Positions 8,458 through 17,860 of a stretch of 64,000 bases of DNA are shown here, piece after piece. Within the stretch, counting starts at the first letter, position 1, and every line of letters starts with the position of its first letter. The DNA is taken from NCBI GenBank assembly GCA_018056685.1, contig JAGPFC010000003.1, positions 124,001 through 188,000 on the forward strand, written 5' to 3'. The translations under genes were made by a program, and so were the position numbers. This stretch comes from Smithella sp. GTDB lineage: Bacteria > Desulfobacterota > Syntrophia > Syntrophales > Smithellaceae. The notes under the pieces were generated by a model that ran no database searches, had not been told where the DNA came from, and worked only from the letters and a program-made list of their open reading frames with translations.

Positions 8458-9482
8458 AAGCGGCAATTTTAGAGCAGATAACCAGTTTAAAGGAAAACAA
8501 AGAGCCGCTAAAAATAATCGAGATGCCCTCACCGGAAATTAGCGGAAACGAAATTCTGGTCAAGGTATCGGCCTGCGGCGTCTGCCATACAGAACTTGAT
8601 GAGATTGAAGGTCGAACACCTCCAACGCGATTACCTGTTATTTTGGGACATCAGGTTGTCGGTGTTGTTGCTAAAACTGGAAAATCATCGCAAAAGTTCA
8701 AGAGAGGGGACAGGGTCGGTGTCGGTTGGATTAACGCCTCCTGCGGTTGCTGTCCTTTATGTCTTTCCGGTCATGATAATCTCTGTCCCGATTTCAAGGC
8801 CACTGGTAGAGACGTTTCCGGGGGGTATGCGCAATATTTGTCGGTAGCTGAAGATTTTGCCTTTGCCATTCCCGAGGTATTTTCCGATATTCAGGCTGCG
8901 CCGCTTTTGTGTGCCGGTGCGATCGGGTATCGTTCCTTGCGATTGACCAATCTGGTTGATGGACAGCGTCTGGGACTGACCGGATTCGGCGCTTCCGCGC
9001 ATCTTGTATTGAAAATGGTTCACCACAGGTATCCTCGCACGGAAATATTTGTTTTCGCCCGCAGTGAAAAAGAGCAAAAGTTTGCCCTGGAGCTCGGAGC
9101 CGTTTGGGCGGGCGATACAGGACAGGCCTCCCCAAAAAAACTTCACGCCATTATTGACACAACGCCTGTCTGGAAACCGGTTGTGGAGGCTCTTAAAAAT
9201 CTGGAGCCGGCGGGAAGGCTTGTCATAAACGCGATACGCAAAGAAGAAACAGACAAAAATTTTCTTTTAAAGCTGGATTACTCCAATCATCTCTGGATGG
9301 AAAAAGAAATCAAAAGTGTCGCTAATGTGGCACGTCGGGATATTGAGGAATTTCTGCAACTGGCCGCTCAGATACACATCATTCCGGAAACCGAAGAATA
9401 TGGACTCGAAGAAGTCAATCGTGCCCTGGTGGATTTGAAAGAGGGAAAAATCCGCGGCGCCAAAGTCTTAAGAATAGATTGA
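8454..9482 (+). CDS. Zinc-dependent alcohol dehydrogenase family protein
   Basis: A 342-residue medium-chain dehydrogenase. The catalytic zinc site appears as CGVCHTELDEIEG and the GH in ILGHQVVG. The structural zinc lobe has four Cys in CGCCPLCLSGHDNLC. A Rossmann segment follows near LGLTGFGASAH. The substrate is unknown; the general class oxidises alcohols or reduces aldehydes with NAD(P). The ATG overlaps the fba stop as ATGA, which suggests translational coupling to the gluconeogenic genes. The C-terminal VNRALVDLKEGKIRGAKVL is the standard end of the AdhP-like group. Confidence 0.85.
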   Translation: MKAAILEQITSLKENKEPLKIIEMPSPEISGNEILVKVSACGVCHTELDEIEGRTPPTRLPVILGHQVVGVVAKTGKSSQKFKRGDRVGVGWINASCGCCPLCLSGHDNLCPDFKATGRDVSGGYAQYLSVAEDFAFAIPEVFSDIQAAPLLCAGAIGYRSLRLTNLVDGQRLGLTGFGASAHLVLKMVHHRYPRTEIFVFARSEKEQKFALELGAVWAGDTGQASPKKLHAIIDTTPVWKPVVEALKNLEPAGRLVINAIRKEETDKNFLLKLDYSNHLWMEKEIKSVANVARRDIEEFLQLAAQIHIIPETEEYGLEEVNRALVDLKEGKIRGAKVLRID

Positions 9483-9551
9483 TTTTTTAACGGCAATCTG
9501 CCAGATTACGACAAAGAATATCCTGAGATAGCTTTATATACGCGGGTGACT

Positions 9552-11120
9552 ATGATGAAAATAGCCAATGTCGATGAAATGCGATTAATGGATCGCTATG
9601 CTATCGATAAACTGGGCATTGCCGAAGAAATCCTGATGGAAAACGCGGGCATTGCTTCTCTGAATGTGCTCAAGAATAAAATTGACCTTGGCCATAAAAA
9701 ATTCGTCATCTTTTGCGGTCCCGGTAACAATGGGGGGGATGGGCTGGTTGTGGCCAGATTGATTCATTCTCAGGGCGGGCGCGTAAAAATATTTTTGTTA
9801 AGCGATGGCGCAAAATTCAAAGGTGCGGCCAAAACCAATTTTGATATCATTACCCGGTTGCCGGTAGACGTCGTCAAGCTAAATCATGCGGCTTCCGCCA
9901 AAAAGGATTTAGCGCATTGTGACGCGGTGATTGACGCCATTTTAGGCACCGGTCTGGATCGACCTGTTGCCGGATTGGCGGCTGATATTATTTCGCTGAT
10001 CAATCAAAGTAGAAAAAAAGTTTTGTCTCTGGACATTCCTTCCGGTGTGAACGGCAACACGGGGCAAGTGATGGGTGTGGCTGTGCGAGCCGATGTTACC
10101 GTGACCTTCGGTTTGCCCAAAGTCGGCAACATGCTTTATCCTGGCCATGAACAGGGCGGAGAATTATGGGTCAGTCATATTTCCTTCCCGCCCTCTCTTT
10201 ATGATCAAAGCAATCTGTTGATTCAGACCAATGATTATGTGGCTTTGCCCGAACGGCCGGTTGACACTTATAAAGGCGCCATGGGAGACGTTCTTTTTAT
10301 CGCTGGGGCGGCCAATTATTACGGTGCTCCGTACTTTGCGGCCATGTCCTTTTTGAAATCGGGAGGAGGATATTCGCGTCTGGCCGCGCCGGGTTCGGTG
10401 GTTCCCGTTATTGCGAAGCGTGGTCGGGAAATTGTTTACCTGCCACAGGAGGAAACAGCCACCGGCAGCATGGCCTTGAAGAGTAAAAAAGAATTGCTGA
10501 CGTTATCGGATAAAGTAGATATGGTGGTGATGGGACCGGGACTTTCCCTGCAGGAAGAGACGGTCAGCCTGATTCAGGCGATGGCGGCAGAAGTTAAAAA
10601 GCCGTTGCTCATTGACGGTGATGGCTTGACTGCGGTGGCTCAGAAACCGGAGATTTTGCGCCATCGAAAAGCACCAACCATTCTAACACCTCATACGGGC
10701 GAAATGGCGCGTTTAACCGGTCAATCAGCAGATCGCATCAACGCCGGGAAAATTGAGATTTTACAGGAAACAGCTAAAAAACTGAAAGCCATCATTGTTT
10801 TAAAAGGAGCGCATTCGCTTGTCGGTACGAGCGACGGCCATGTTTATATTAATTTAAGCGGAAACGCCGGCATGGCCACGGCCGGTTCGGGAGATGTCCT
10901 GACCGGTTGCATTGCCGCTATGTATGGCATGGGATTAAGTGCTGCAGAAGCAACGCGTAAGGGGGCATTCCTGCACGGTTATGCCGGAGATCTGGCGGCG
11001 GCCAAAAAAGGCACTGACGGGATCACAGCACAAGACATTATGGACTTTCTTCCGATGGCTTTAAAAAATGATCGTAACGGATTGGTCAATGCAAAATATT
11101 ATAATCCCGAATGTGTTTAG
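9552..11120 (+). CDS. nnr: Bifunctional NAD(P)HX epimerase / ADP-dependent dehydratase
   Basis: This enzyme repairs hydrated NADH and NADPH. The N-terminal half (about 1-210) is the YjeF_N epimerase, with ENAG, CGPGNNGGDGLVVARLI and LDIPSGVNGNTG motifs. The C-terminal half is the ribokinase-like dehydratase, with LTPHTGEMARL and GNAGMATAGSGDVLTG. Its roughly 522 residues match the fused bacterial form. ATG 9552 is taken as the start; GTG 9546 and ATG 9555 are in frame nearby. It lies 69 nt after the alcohol dehydrogenase and runs straight into the HD-GYP gene. Confidence 0.93.
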   Translation: MMKIANVDEMRLMDRYAIDKLGIAEEILMENAGIASLNVLKNKIDLGHKKFVIFCGPGNNGGDGLVVARLIHSQGGRVKIFLLSDGAKFKGAAKTNFDIITRLPVDVVKLNHAASAKKDLAHCDAVIDAILGTGLDRPVAGLAADIISLINQSRKKVLSLDIPSGVNGNTGQVMGVAVRADVTVTFGLPKVGNMLYPGHEQGGELWVSHISFPPSLYDQSNLLIQTNDYVALPERPVDTYKGAMGDVLFIAGAANYYGAPYFAAMSFLKSGGGYSRLAAPGSVVPVIAKRGREIVYLPQEETATGSMALKSKKELLTLSDKVDMVVMGPGLSLQEETVSLIQAMAAEVKKPLLIDGDGLTAVAQKPEILRHRKAPTILTPHTGEMARLTGQSADRINAGKIEILQETAKKLKAIIVLKGAHSLVGTSDGHVYINLSGNAGMATAGSGDVLTGCIAAMYGMGLSAAEATRKGAFLHGYAGDLAAAKKGTDGITAQDIMDFLPMALKNDRNGLVNAKYYNPECV

Positions 11121-11126
11121 TTGAGG

Positions 11127-12521
11127 ATGTCCCGATTGAATAATTTTCTTTCAGATATTATATCCATCAACGGTAAAATGAATCTGCACCCGCTGACGCT
11201 CAAGTTCACGGGGGAATCAGCCCATCTGGAAGGTCCGTTTTTAAAAGATTATTACAGGTTATCCCTTGTCCATATTCGAATGTTTTTGATTTTTGGAGGA
11301 ATCCTCTACGCAGCTTTCGGTGTGCTGGACGCGCTGCTGATGCCCAAGCAAATGCTCACCATCTGGTTGATTCGTTTGATTGTCATCGGTCCGGCTCTTA
11401 TTCTGGTTCTGCTGCTGTCTTTTACGAATATCTTTGAGAAATACATCCAGCCGGTTCTTGCTTTGGCCTATATTATGGCAGGCGGTGGCATTGTGGCCAT
11501 GATTGTTGTTGCTCCGCCACCGGTGAGTTATTCCTATTATGCAGGTTTGATGCTGACGTTTACCTGGGGGTACACGCTCATTCGTCTCTTTTTTACCTGG
11601 GCGACTTTTGCCGGATGGTTTCAGGTCGCTTTGTACGAAGTCGCAGCGGTATGGATAAATCCCACGCCATTTGATATTTTCATCGGTAATAACTTTTTCT
11701 TCATCAGCGCCAACATCGTGGGTATGATGGCCTGTTACACCATTGAGTTCTATGCGCGTCGTGACTTCTTCATGAAACGGCAACTGGAGATTGAGCAGGA
11801 GAAGGTCAATAAAATAAATTCAGAACTTGAAGAAAGGGTAAAAGAACGCACCGAGGATTATCGAAAGGTCAACGAAGCACTTCAAAATGAAATACAGGGT
11901 CACGAAAAGGCGAAAGAAAACCTGCAAACCGCTCTGGACAGTCTGAAAAAGTCGATTGGAGCCACGATTCAAGTGATGGTTTCCGTGGTGGAAGCCAGAG
12001 ATCCCTATACCGCCGGGCACCAGTTGCGAGTGGCAAGCCTGGCGTGCGCCATAGCGGAAGAGATGGGCTTTCCACAGGACAAAATTGAAGGGATTCGTCT
12101 GGCCGGTTCCATCCATGACATTGGCAAATTATCCATTCCGGCGGAAATTCTGACGAAACCCACTAAGCTGTCCAATCTCGAGTTTTCTTTGATTAAAGAA
12201 CACGCGACAAGCGGATATGAAATGTTGAAGCATATCGAATCATCGATGCCGCTGGCCGAAGTGGTTTACCAGCATCATGAAAGAATGGACGGTTCGGGCT
12301 ATCCGAGAAAACTTAAAGGAGAGGAAATCCTTATTGAGGCTCGCATTCTGGCGGTTTCCGATGTTGTGGAATCGATCGCTTCCCACCGTCCTTATCGTCC
12401 GTCTCTGGGTATTAAATTTGCGTTGGAAGAAATTGAAAAAAATAAAGGAATCATTTATGACAGCGCCGTTGCGGATGCCTGTCTTAGATTATTTAGAGAC
12501 AAAAAATACCAGCTTCCATAA
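11127..12521 (+). CDS. Membrane HD-GYP domain phosphodiesterase
   Basis: The first half is a membrane sensor with about six hydrophobic helices (from near VHIRMFLIFGGILYAAFG to near NIVGMMACYTIEFYA), followed by a coiled coil (KINSELEERVKERTEDYR). The C-terminal domain is HD-GYP, with GHQLRVASLA, SIHDIGKLSIP, HHERMDGSGYP and a VVESIASHRPYRPS segment. This class usually degrades cyclic di-GMP or reads it out. All expected metal-ligand His and Asp motifs are visible, so activity is likely. The start is uncertain: ATG 11127, TTG 11121 and TTG 11136 (with GAGG nine bases upstream) are all possible. It follows nnr with no gap. Confidence 0.87.
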   Translation: MSRLNNFLSDIISINGKMNLHPLTLKFTGESAHLEGPFLKDYYRLSLVHIRMFLIFGGILYAAFGVLDALLMPKQMLTIWLIRLIVIGPALILVLLLSFTNIFEKYIQPVLALAYIMAGGGIVAMIVVAPPPVSYSYYAGLMLTFTWGYTLIRLFFTWATFAGWFQVALYEVAAVWINPTPFDIFIGNNFFFISANIVGMMACYTIEFYARRDFFMKRQLEIEQEKVNKINSELEERVKERTEDYRKVNEALQNEIQGHEKAKENLQTALDSLKKSIGATIQVMVSVVEARDPYTAGHQLRVASLACAIAEEMGFPQDKIEGIRLAGSIHDIGKLSIPAEILTKPTKLSNLEFSLIKEHATSGYEMLKHIESSMPLAEVVYQHHERMDGSGYPRKLKGEEILIEARILAVSDVVESIASHRPYRPSLGIKFALEEIEKNKGIIYDSAVADACLRLFRDKKYQLP

Positions 12522-12597
12522 ACCGAGTTCATCAAGACCAGGAACTCTGCCGGATGTTAAGAAATTTTAAAATAAATCGAACATCAACACTAAACTC

Positions 12598-14403
12598 ATG
12601 AGTATGTCACCTCAAACCAATAATCATAAGTATTACATCATGTATGATCCCACGACAGTGGATTTGATGGGGAAAATCGGCGATCAGCATTTTGAGACCG
12701 TGGATGTCGTTGAGTATTTAACAGGAAGAAAACTGGTGGATTGTCATGACGAAAATTACACGGACTTCCTGACCTTTGACACAAATCTGCTCAGAAAGGG
12801 CATGCTCGAACAAATGGCGATCGAACCTTATAAAGCGTATTATATCGCCAATCAGATCTGCCGGGCGGATCAGGAAGCGAAGGTGATTTTGGCCGATGAC
12901 ACCCGCAAAACGATCGGACAGATCATTTCAGAACAAGGTTATAAGCCGATAGCCGTTTTCATGTCTCTGATCAGTTCCACTTTTCCGACAGCGTGCGCGG
13001 CAACACTTGTTTTGAACAGGGCTGGAATTCCGGTGGTCATCGGCGGCATTCACGTTTCCACCAGTCCTCACGATATCGATATTTATCTGAACCGTTATCT
13101 CCCGCACCCCGAACTGGTTGCCCAGGTGATTGGCGCAGGTGACCTGTCCACCATTAAAGAAATCGTTGCGGATGTCAAAAATTCAAATTTGAAAAAGGCG
13201 TATTACGGGCAGATTCCGATTGAAGACGGTGTTTGGGGCTGTGATCGCGTCATCGAACTGCCTAAAATCAGGCCATACTTTATCGAAAAATTTCCGGTGA
13301 TCGGTCCGCTGCTATCCCGGATCATCGAAACCAACGTGACCACGCCTTTTCTGGGGTGTCCGTTTTCATGCAGCTTCTGCTCCATCTCCTCATTTCCCGA
13401 AGAAAAAAGAAGGTTCACGTCCCGCACACCGGAAGACTTTACCGCTGAATTGCTGGAGAAGCAGAAAAACGGTGCCAATTTAAAAAACCGGTTTTATTTT
13501 ATTTCACCGGATAATCTTTTGTTTGGCGGGAAAAAATTACACGATGTGCTGGATGCCATGATTGAGAGTCCGCTGAAGATCAACTACGCCGCGCAAATCA
13601 GCATCGACGTGGCCGATAGTGAAAAGCTTCTGGAAAAATTAAGGCGATCCGGCGCCTCCCATTTTTTTATCGGGCTGGAATCGCTGGATATCAGAAATCT
13701 GGAAGTCGTTGGAAAAAACATTGTGGCGAAAATCAAGCAAGCTAAAACAACGGTTGAAGAATATTACGCATCGAGAATAAAAAGAATTCAGGATTACGGC
13801 ATTTCCATTCATGGAGCGTTTATGTTCGGTATGCCGTTCGATTATTTTCATTCCCTGGAAGATCATTCAGGAAGAAAAATTGTCGAATTCTGCGCGAAAA
13901 ACAATATCGGCATTCAACCCACATGTCTGAGCAATCTGCCCGGCTCACTTGATTTTATCAAAGGCCTGAAAACGGGTGAATTGATTTACGGGAATCCGGG
14001 ATCCATGGATTATTTCTGCTCCCTGACCATTGCCGATTTGACGGAGAGCAATCGCCGAATTCCCGATACCTTGTTTAACAGCCCGCTGGTGGTTTTTTAT
14101 ATGCTTTACGACACCATGAAACGCGTGGGCTCTTACGGGAATGCCCTGAAGCTTGCTTTTTATATTGCCCGGAAGGCATGGCATATTCATTCGTCTAAAG
14201 GAGCGCTCAATTTCAAAGACCGCCTTGCCGACGCCTTTGCAGGTGTGGGATTTCAACTGGGGGCAAGCACTTACTTTGAACTTTATGATGAACTGGCCCG
14301 TTCCACGCAATGGTTACCTGGAACATTTGAAAGACTGTATGAAAAAGAGAAAAATCCGCAAGTCAAAGAAATGTTCCGGGAATATGTAAAAAATTTCTTC
14401 TAA
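12598..14403 (+). CDS. Radical SAM protein with B12-binding-like N-terminal domain
   Basis: 601 residues. The N-terminal part (to about 215) has a Rossmann-like segment ending in VVIGGIHVSTSPHD, typical of B12-binding domains, but no DxHxxG cobalamin-ligand motif is evident. The radical SAM cluster motif CPFSCSFC lies near residues 256-263, followed by a family-typical FFIGLESLD strand. Such proteins act in lipid, tetrapyrrole or natural-product biosynthesis. No substrate can be named here. It is separated from the neighbouring HD-GYP gene by 76 nt and converges on the polyprenyl synthase gene. Confidence 0.75.
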   Translation: MSMSPQTNNHKYYIMYDPTTVDLMGKIGDQHFETVDVVEYLTGRKLVDCHDENYTDFLTFDTNLLRKGMLEQMAIEPYKAYYIANQICRADQEAKVILADDTRKTIGQIISEQGYKPIAVFMSLISSTFPTACAATLVLNRAGIPVVIGGIHVSTSPHDIDIYLNRYLPHPELVAQVIGAGDLSTIKEIVADVKNSNLKKAYYGQIPIEDGVWGCDRVIELPKIRPYFIEKFPVIGPLLSRIIETNVTTPFLGCPFSCSFCSISSFPEEKRRFTSRTPEDFTAELLEKQKNGANLKNRFYFISPDNLLFGGKKLHDVLDAMIESPLKINYAAQISIDVADSEKLLEKLRRSGASHFFIGLESLDIRNLEVVGKNIVAKIKQAKTTVEEYYASRIKRIQDYGISIHGAFMFGMPFDYFHSLEDHSGRKIVEFCAKNNIGIQPTCLSNLPGSLDFIKGLKTGELIYGNPGSMDYFCSLTIADLTESNRRIPDTLFNSPLVVFYMLYDTMKRVGSYGNALKLAFYIARKAWHIHSSKGALNFKDRLADAFAGVGFQLGASTYFELYDELARSTQWLPGTFERLYEKEKNPQVKEMFREYVKNFF

Positions 14404-14433
14404 GATAAATTGAATCATCTGATTAAGAGGGGG

Positions 14434-15408
14434 TTATAAATTGCGGGTAAGAATATAATCGGCAACCGTGAGCAGATGGTCTTTTTCAGGACTTTCGTCA
14501 AAAACATCCAATTGTGCCTTTGCCTCGTTGATGAATTTGGTTGCAACGTCCAGCGAAGATTCCGTTGCCTGATATTTTTGAATCAACCGTGTTATTTCCC
14601 GCGCCGCTTTTTGGGATCCTTTTTTGCGCCTGATGATTTCTTGGATGAGGTTTCTTTCTTCCACGTTACTTTGCTGAAGAGCGAAAATCAGCGGCAGCGT
14701 AATTTTGCCTTCCTCCAGATCCTTGCCGATGGACTTGCCGAAATCTTTTCCCTTGGCCGTATAATCGAGAATATCGTCCGTGATCTGAAAGGCCATGCCG
14801 ATGTTCCTGCCGAATAGCGCTAGGGCGTCAATTTTTTCCTTCGACGCCGATCCCAGAATCGCTCCGGCGGCACAGGCAGCGGAAATCAGAACGGCTGTTT
14901 TCTTTTCAATAATGTTGAAATATTCCTCTTCGGTCATATTTACGTCGCCGCATTTGATCAGTTGAAACACCTCGCCTTCGGACATGATGTTCGTGACCCT
15001 GGACATGAGTTTCAAAATGGCGGTATTTTCAACGGACGTCATCAGAATAAAGGACTTGGAATAAAGAAAGTCACCCACAAGAACGCTCGCGGCGTTTCCC
15101 CATATGTTGTTCGCGGATGTCTTACCGCGGCGCATGGTCGCCTCATCAATGACATCATCATGCAGCAGCGTGGCGGTATGGATAAATTCCATGACGGCGG
15201 CCATGGGGAAACGGCTTTCTCCCCGGTAACCGCAAAGGCCGGCACTGATCATCAGCAGAAGAGGGCGGAATCTTTTCCCGCCGCTGTCAATGAGATGGTG
15301 CGAAACTTCAGGAATCAATGTAATCTCGGACGTCGCATGGTCATTGATGCACTTCTCGACCTGCTGAAGATCGTCTTTATATGAACTGAAAACATCTTGA
15401 ATTTGCAT
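14434..15408 (-). CDS. ispB: Polyprenyl diphosphate synthase (octaprenyl-type)
   Basis: This trans-isoprenyl diphosphate synthase has 324 residues. The two aspartate-rich motifs are LLHDDVIDEA and FQITDDILDY, and GGKRFRPLL marks the diphosphate-binding Arg/Lys region. It elongates farnesyl diphosphate by successive IPP additions to make the side chain of respiratory quinones. Chain length cannot be read with certainty from the sequence. It lies 15 bp downstream of the acyl-CoA carboxyltransferase on the same strand. Confidence 0.88.
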   Translation of the reverse strand: MQIQDVFSSYKDDLQQVEKCINDHATSEITLIPEVSHHLIDSGGKRFRPLLLMISAGLCGYRGESRFPMAAVMEFIHTATLLHDDVIDEATMRRGKTSANNIWGNAASVLVGDFLYSKSFILMTSVENTAILKLMSRVTNIMSEGEVFQLIKCGDVNMTEEEYFNIIEKKTAVLISAACAAGAILGSASKEKIDALALFGRNIGMAFQITDDILDYTAKGKDFGKSIGKDLEEGKITLPLIFALQQSNVEERNLIQEIIRRKKGSQKAAREITRLIQKYQATESSLDVATKFINEAKAQLDVFDESPEKDHLLTVADYILTRNL

Positions 15409-15423
15409 TGATATAACCGCCTT

Positions 15424-17010
15424 TTACCAGGGATCAATAAAGGAGTGGCGGGGTTTCCTGTGTTGATCCGAAGGCACGGATTTGATGCCCTGCATAATCC
15501 ATTTGCGTGTATCGGCCGGATCAATGACCGAATCTATTTCCACATAAGCTGCAATATTTAAAGCCTTGCCCCGTTTATATAGTTCTCCTACCAGTTGTTC
15601 GTAGAGTTTTTCACGCTCTTTTTCATCATCAACTGCGGCGAGTTCCTTTTTGAAACCGGCCTTGATGGCGCCTTCAATACCCATGGCACCGAATTCTCCT
15701 GTCGGCCATGCGGCAGTGAAAAATGATTCGTGAAAACCGCCTCGCGCCATGGCCATGGCACCCAATCCGTAGCCGCGTCGAAGCACAACGGTGAAGTAGG
15801 GAACCGTCAGATGCGAACCGATGACAAACATCCGGCAGACATGACGCACCTGCGCGCGCTTTTCAATTTCAGGCCCCACCATAAAACCGGGCGTGTCACA
15901 CAACGAAAGAATTGGCAAGCCATGTGCCTGACAGATCTGCATAAGTTTAGCCGCCTTGTCCGCTCCTTCCGCTTCAATGGCGCCGGCCATGTGCATGCAG
16001 TTATTGGCGATCAAGCCAAAAGGTTGGCCCTCGATGCGCACAAATCCGGTAATCATGCCGGGACCGAACTTCGGACGCAGTTCCAGAAAAGAATCCATAT
16101 CGGCAAGAGCTTTAATGACAGTTCTAACGTTGTAGGCACGTTTATTGTTTTCAGGAATCAGATCGCGCAAACGAAGCTGATCGGCTGCTTCCCACTTTGC
16201 AGTTTTTCCCTGAAAATAGGAAAGATATTTTCGAGCAGCGGCAACCGCCTCTACGTCATCGGCTACTTCGATATCCACCACGCCGTTGGCACTCTGCACA
16301 TCAATCGGACCGACTTCTTCTGCTTTAAAGACACCCAATCCGCCGCCTTCAATCATCACCGGGCCGCCCATGCCGATATTAGAATTTCTTGTCGCGATGA
16401 TTACATCGCAGCAGCCCAAAAGCGCCGCGTTGCCCGCAAAGCAGGAACCGGAGACAACACCCACCACGGGAACTTTACCGCTTAACTTGGCGAATGCTCC
16501 AAAGGTTGATAAGTCCAGACCGGTTGTCATAATACCGATGGCGTCCACATCCCCCGGCCTGCCGCCGCCGCCTTCCGCAAATAACACCAGCGGCAGACTT
16601 TGCTCATGGGCAAGCTTGAGCATCCGATCAATTTTCTTGTGATTGAAGAAGCCCTGAGTGCCCGCAAGCACCGTATAGTCGTAAGCCATGACCATACAGC
16701 GGGATTTATTGGATTCGAATGAAGAGCCATTCACAGAACCGATGCCTGCGATCAGTCCATCAGCGGGAGTCTTGCTGATTAAATCCTCTTCCGAGCGCCG
16801 TCCGCGCTGAGCGGCAATCGCCAGTGCACCGTATTCAATAAGACTTCCGGCGTCGCATAAATCTTCGACATTGGCACGGGCTGTTCTTTGATTTTTCTGC
16901 TGGCGTTTTGCCACCGCGTCGGGGCGGTTTTCGTCAAGAGCGAAGGAGTGCCTTTTGATCATCTCGGCCAGTTCCGGTCGTATCGGTTTTGTTTCTGCTT
17001 TGTTGTTCAT
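15424..17010 (-). CDS. Acyl-CoA carboxylase / decarboxylase carboxyltransferase subunit
   Basis: 528 residues with both crotonase-like carboxyltransferase halves. Acyl-CoA and biotin-site signatures include LPLVLFAEGGGGRPGD, GSCFAGNAALLGCCDV, NSNIGMGGPVMIEGGG and the C-terminal LCDTPGFMVGPEIE and GGFHESFFTAAWPTGEFGAM. The family includes beta subunits of propionyl-, methylcrotonyl- and geranyl-CoA carboxylases and sodium-pumping decarboxylases. The exact acyl-CoA cannot be assigned, and no biotin carrier or biotin carboxylase gene is adjacent. ATG 17010 (MNNKAETKP) is preferred over an upstream in-frame codon at 17046. The polyprenyl synthase follows in the same orientation. Confidence 0.82.
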   Translation of the reverse strand: MNNKAETKPIRPELAEMIKRHSFALDENRPDAVAKRQQKNQRTARANVEDLCDAGSLIEYGALAIAAQRGRRSEEDLISKTPADGLIAGIGSVNGSSFESNKSRCMVMAYDYTVLAGTQGFFNHKKIDRMLKLAHEQSLPLVLFAEGGGGRPGDVDAIGIMTTGLDLSTFGAFAKLSGKVPVVGVVSGSCFAGNAALLGCCDVIIATRNSNIGMGGPVMIEGGGLGVFKAEEVGPIDVQSANGVVDIEVADDVEAVAAARKYLSYFQGKTAKWEAADQLRLRDLIPENNKRAYNVRTVIKALADMDSFLELRPKFGPGMITGFVRIEGQPFGLIANNCMHMAGAIEAEGADKAAKLMQICQAHGLPILSLCDTPGFMVGPEIEKRAQVRHVCRMFVIGSHLTVPYFTVVLRRGYGLGAMAMARGGFHESFFTAAWPTGEFGAMGIEGAIKAGFKKELAAVDDEKEREKLYEQLVGELYKRGKALNIAAYVEIDSVIDPADTRKWIMQGIKSVPSDQHRKPRHSFIDPW

Positions 17011-17253
17011 TTTGCCGCAAACTCCTTTATGCTCATTCAAGAGCATGGATAAAATTCATACAACAATTAAGTGCTTATTTCAAAGAGTAAATTCCGTGGT
17101 CATGGCTAAAGTTGAAAAAGGTAATCTTAAAGCAATGATGGAAACAATATGAAATAATATTCAAATATGAGATAATGAAGGTGGGCATTAAATGGTATCA
17201 AAGAAATTCTTAAGTATTATTTCGATGAAATCAAAAAACCAGAGGAACACGTT

Positions 17254-17586
17254 ATGAAAAAGGAGCTTTTCTGTTTATGCTGCGGCAAGTGTTGTTTTGT
17301 CGATATGTTTGCCTACGCGCAGCAAGAAGATTATGAACGTTGGCGAGCCGAAGACAGGCAGGATATTCTGGAAGTTATCGAGAACCGCCATCTTGTTTGG
17401 GCGGGGGACAGAATGATTTCTTCGGAAACCGGTATTTCTCCGAAGGAATGTCCTTTTCTGAATCGTTCAGAAGGTCTCTGGCTTTGTTCGATATACGAAA
17501 CAAGACCGGCGGTCTGCCGTGAGTATCAGCCGGGATCATCGGAGTTGTGCCCGCAGTGGAAAATGGTAAGGAATGGAAATAAATAA
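17254..17586 (+). CDS. YkgJ-like cysteine-cluster protein
   Basis: A 110-residue protein of the YkgJ family, thought to bind zinc or an iron-sulfur centre. Conserved Cys lie in FCLCCGKCCF at the start, KECPFL in the middle, LCSIYETRPAVCREY, and ELCPQW near the end. The RPAVCR segment is the family hallmark. The function is unknown. It starts at ATG 17254, and the region before it (17047-17253) holds no convincing gene. Confidence 0.75.
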   Translation: MKKELFCLCCGKCCFVDMFAYAQQEDYERWRAEDRQDILEVIENRHLVWAGDRMISSETGISPKECPFLNRSEGLWLCSIYETRPAVCREYQPGSSELCPQWKMVRNGNK

Positions 17587-17621
17587 GTTTTTTTCACTCA
17601 AGTCCCTCCTGAAAAAAGTGT

Positions 17622-17860
17622 TTGACTTCGAAGAGCCGTTTATATATGGTGTGCCACCTTTTAAGTTAGTCCTTATATGTACTCTGTATTTTTCATGATA
17701 TATCCCGTTAGTTGATCAGTATGAAAGTGATAAGGACATATTGACATATACCACTCGTAATTGGAGTGTTTAAATAGAGGAGCTACGGGTAGGCCAAGGT
17801 AGCCATAACCCAAACTGTGCAAAAGAGTAATTTTGCTCTTTTCAACACAAGGAGGTAATT
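17622..17860 (+). promoter_or_regulatory. Long structured leader of the 3D-domain gene, candidate attenuator
   Basis: A plausible sigma-70 promoter is TTGACT (17622-17627), a 17 bp spacer, then TATGGT (17645-17650). This gives a leader of about 200 nt. The leader holds a stem GTCCTTAT/ATAAGGAC (17669-17676 with 17730-17737), a CACTC/GAGTG hairpin near 17752-17768, and a GGGT/ACCC element around 17787-17812 that can alternatively pair GCTAC with GTAGC. A terminator-like hairpin AAAAGAG/CTCTTTT lies just before the AAGGAGG ribosome site. It matches no riboswitch class I can recall. Confidence 0.45.

Noticed and set aside
17045-17152. A 35-codon small protein gene upstream of the YkgJ-like gene
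   Set aside because: No ribosome site, no coding bias or recognised product.
17655-17850. Known cyclic di-GMP (GEMM) or c-di-AMP (ydaO) riboswitch
   Set aside because: The conserved core sequences of those classes that I can recall are not present, so only an unnamed structured leader is claimed.
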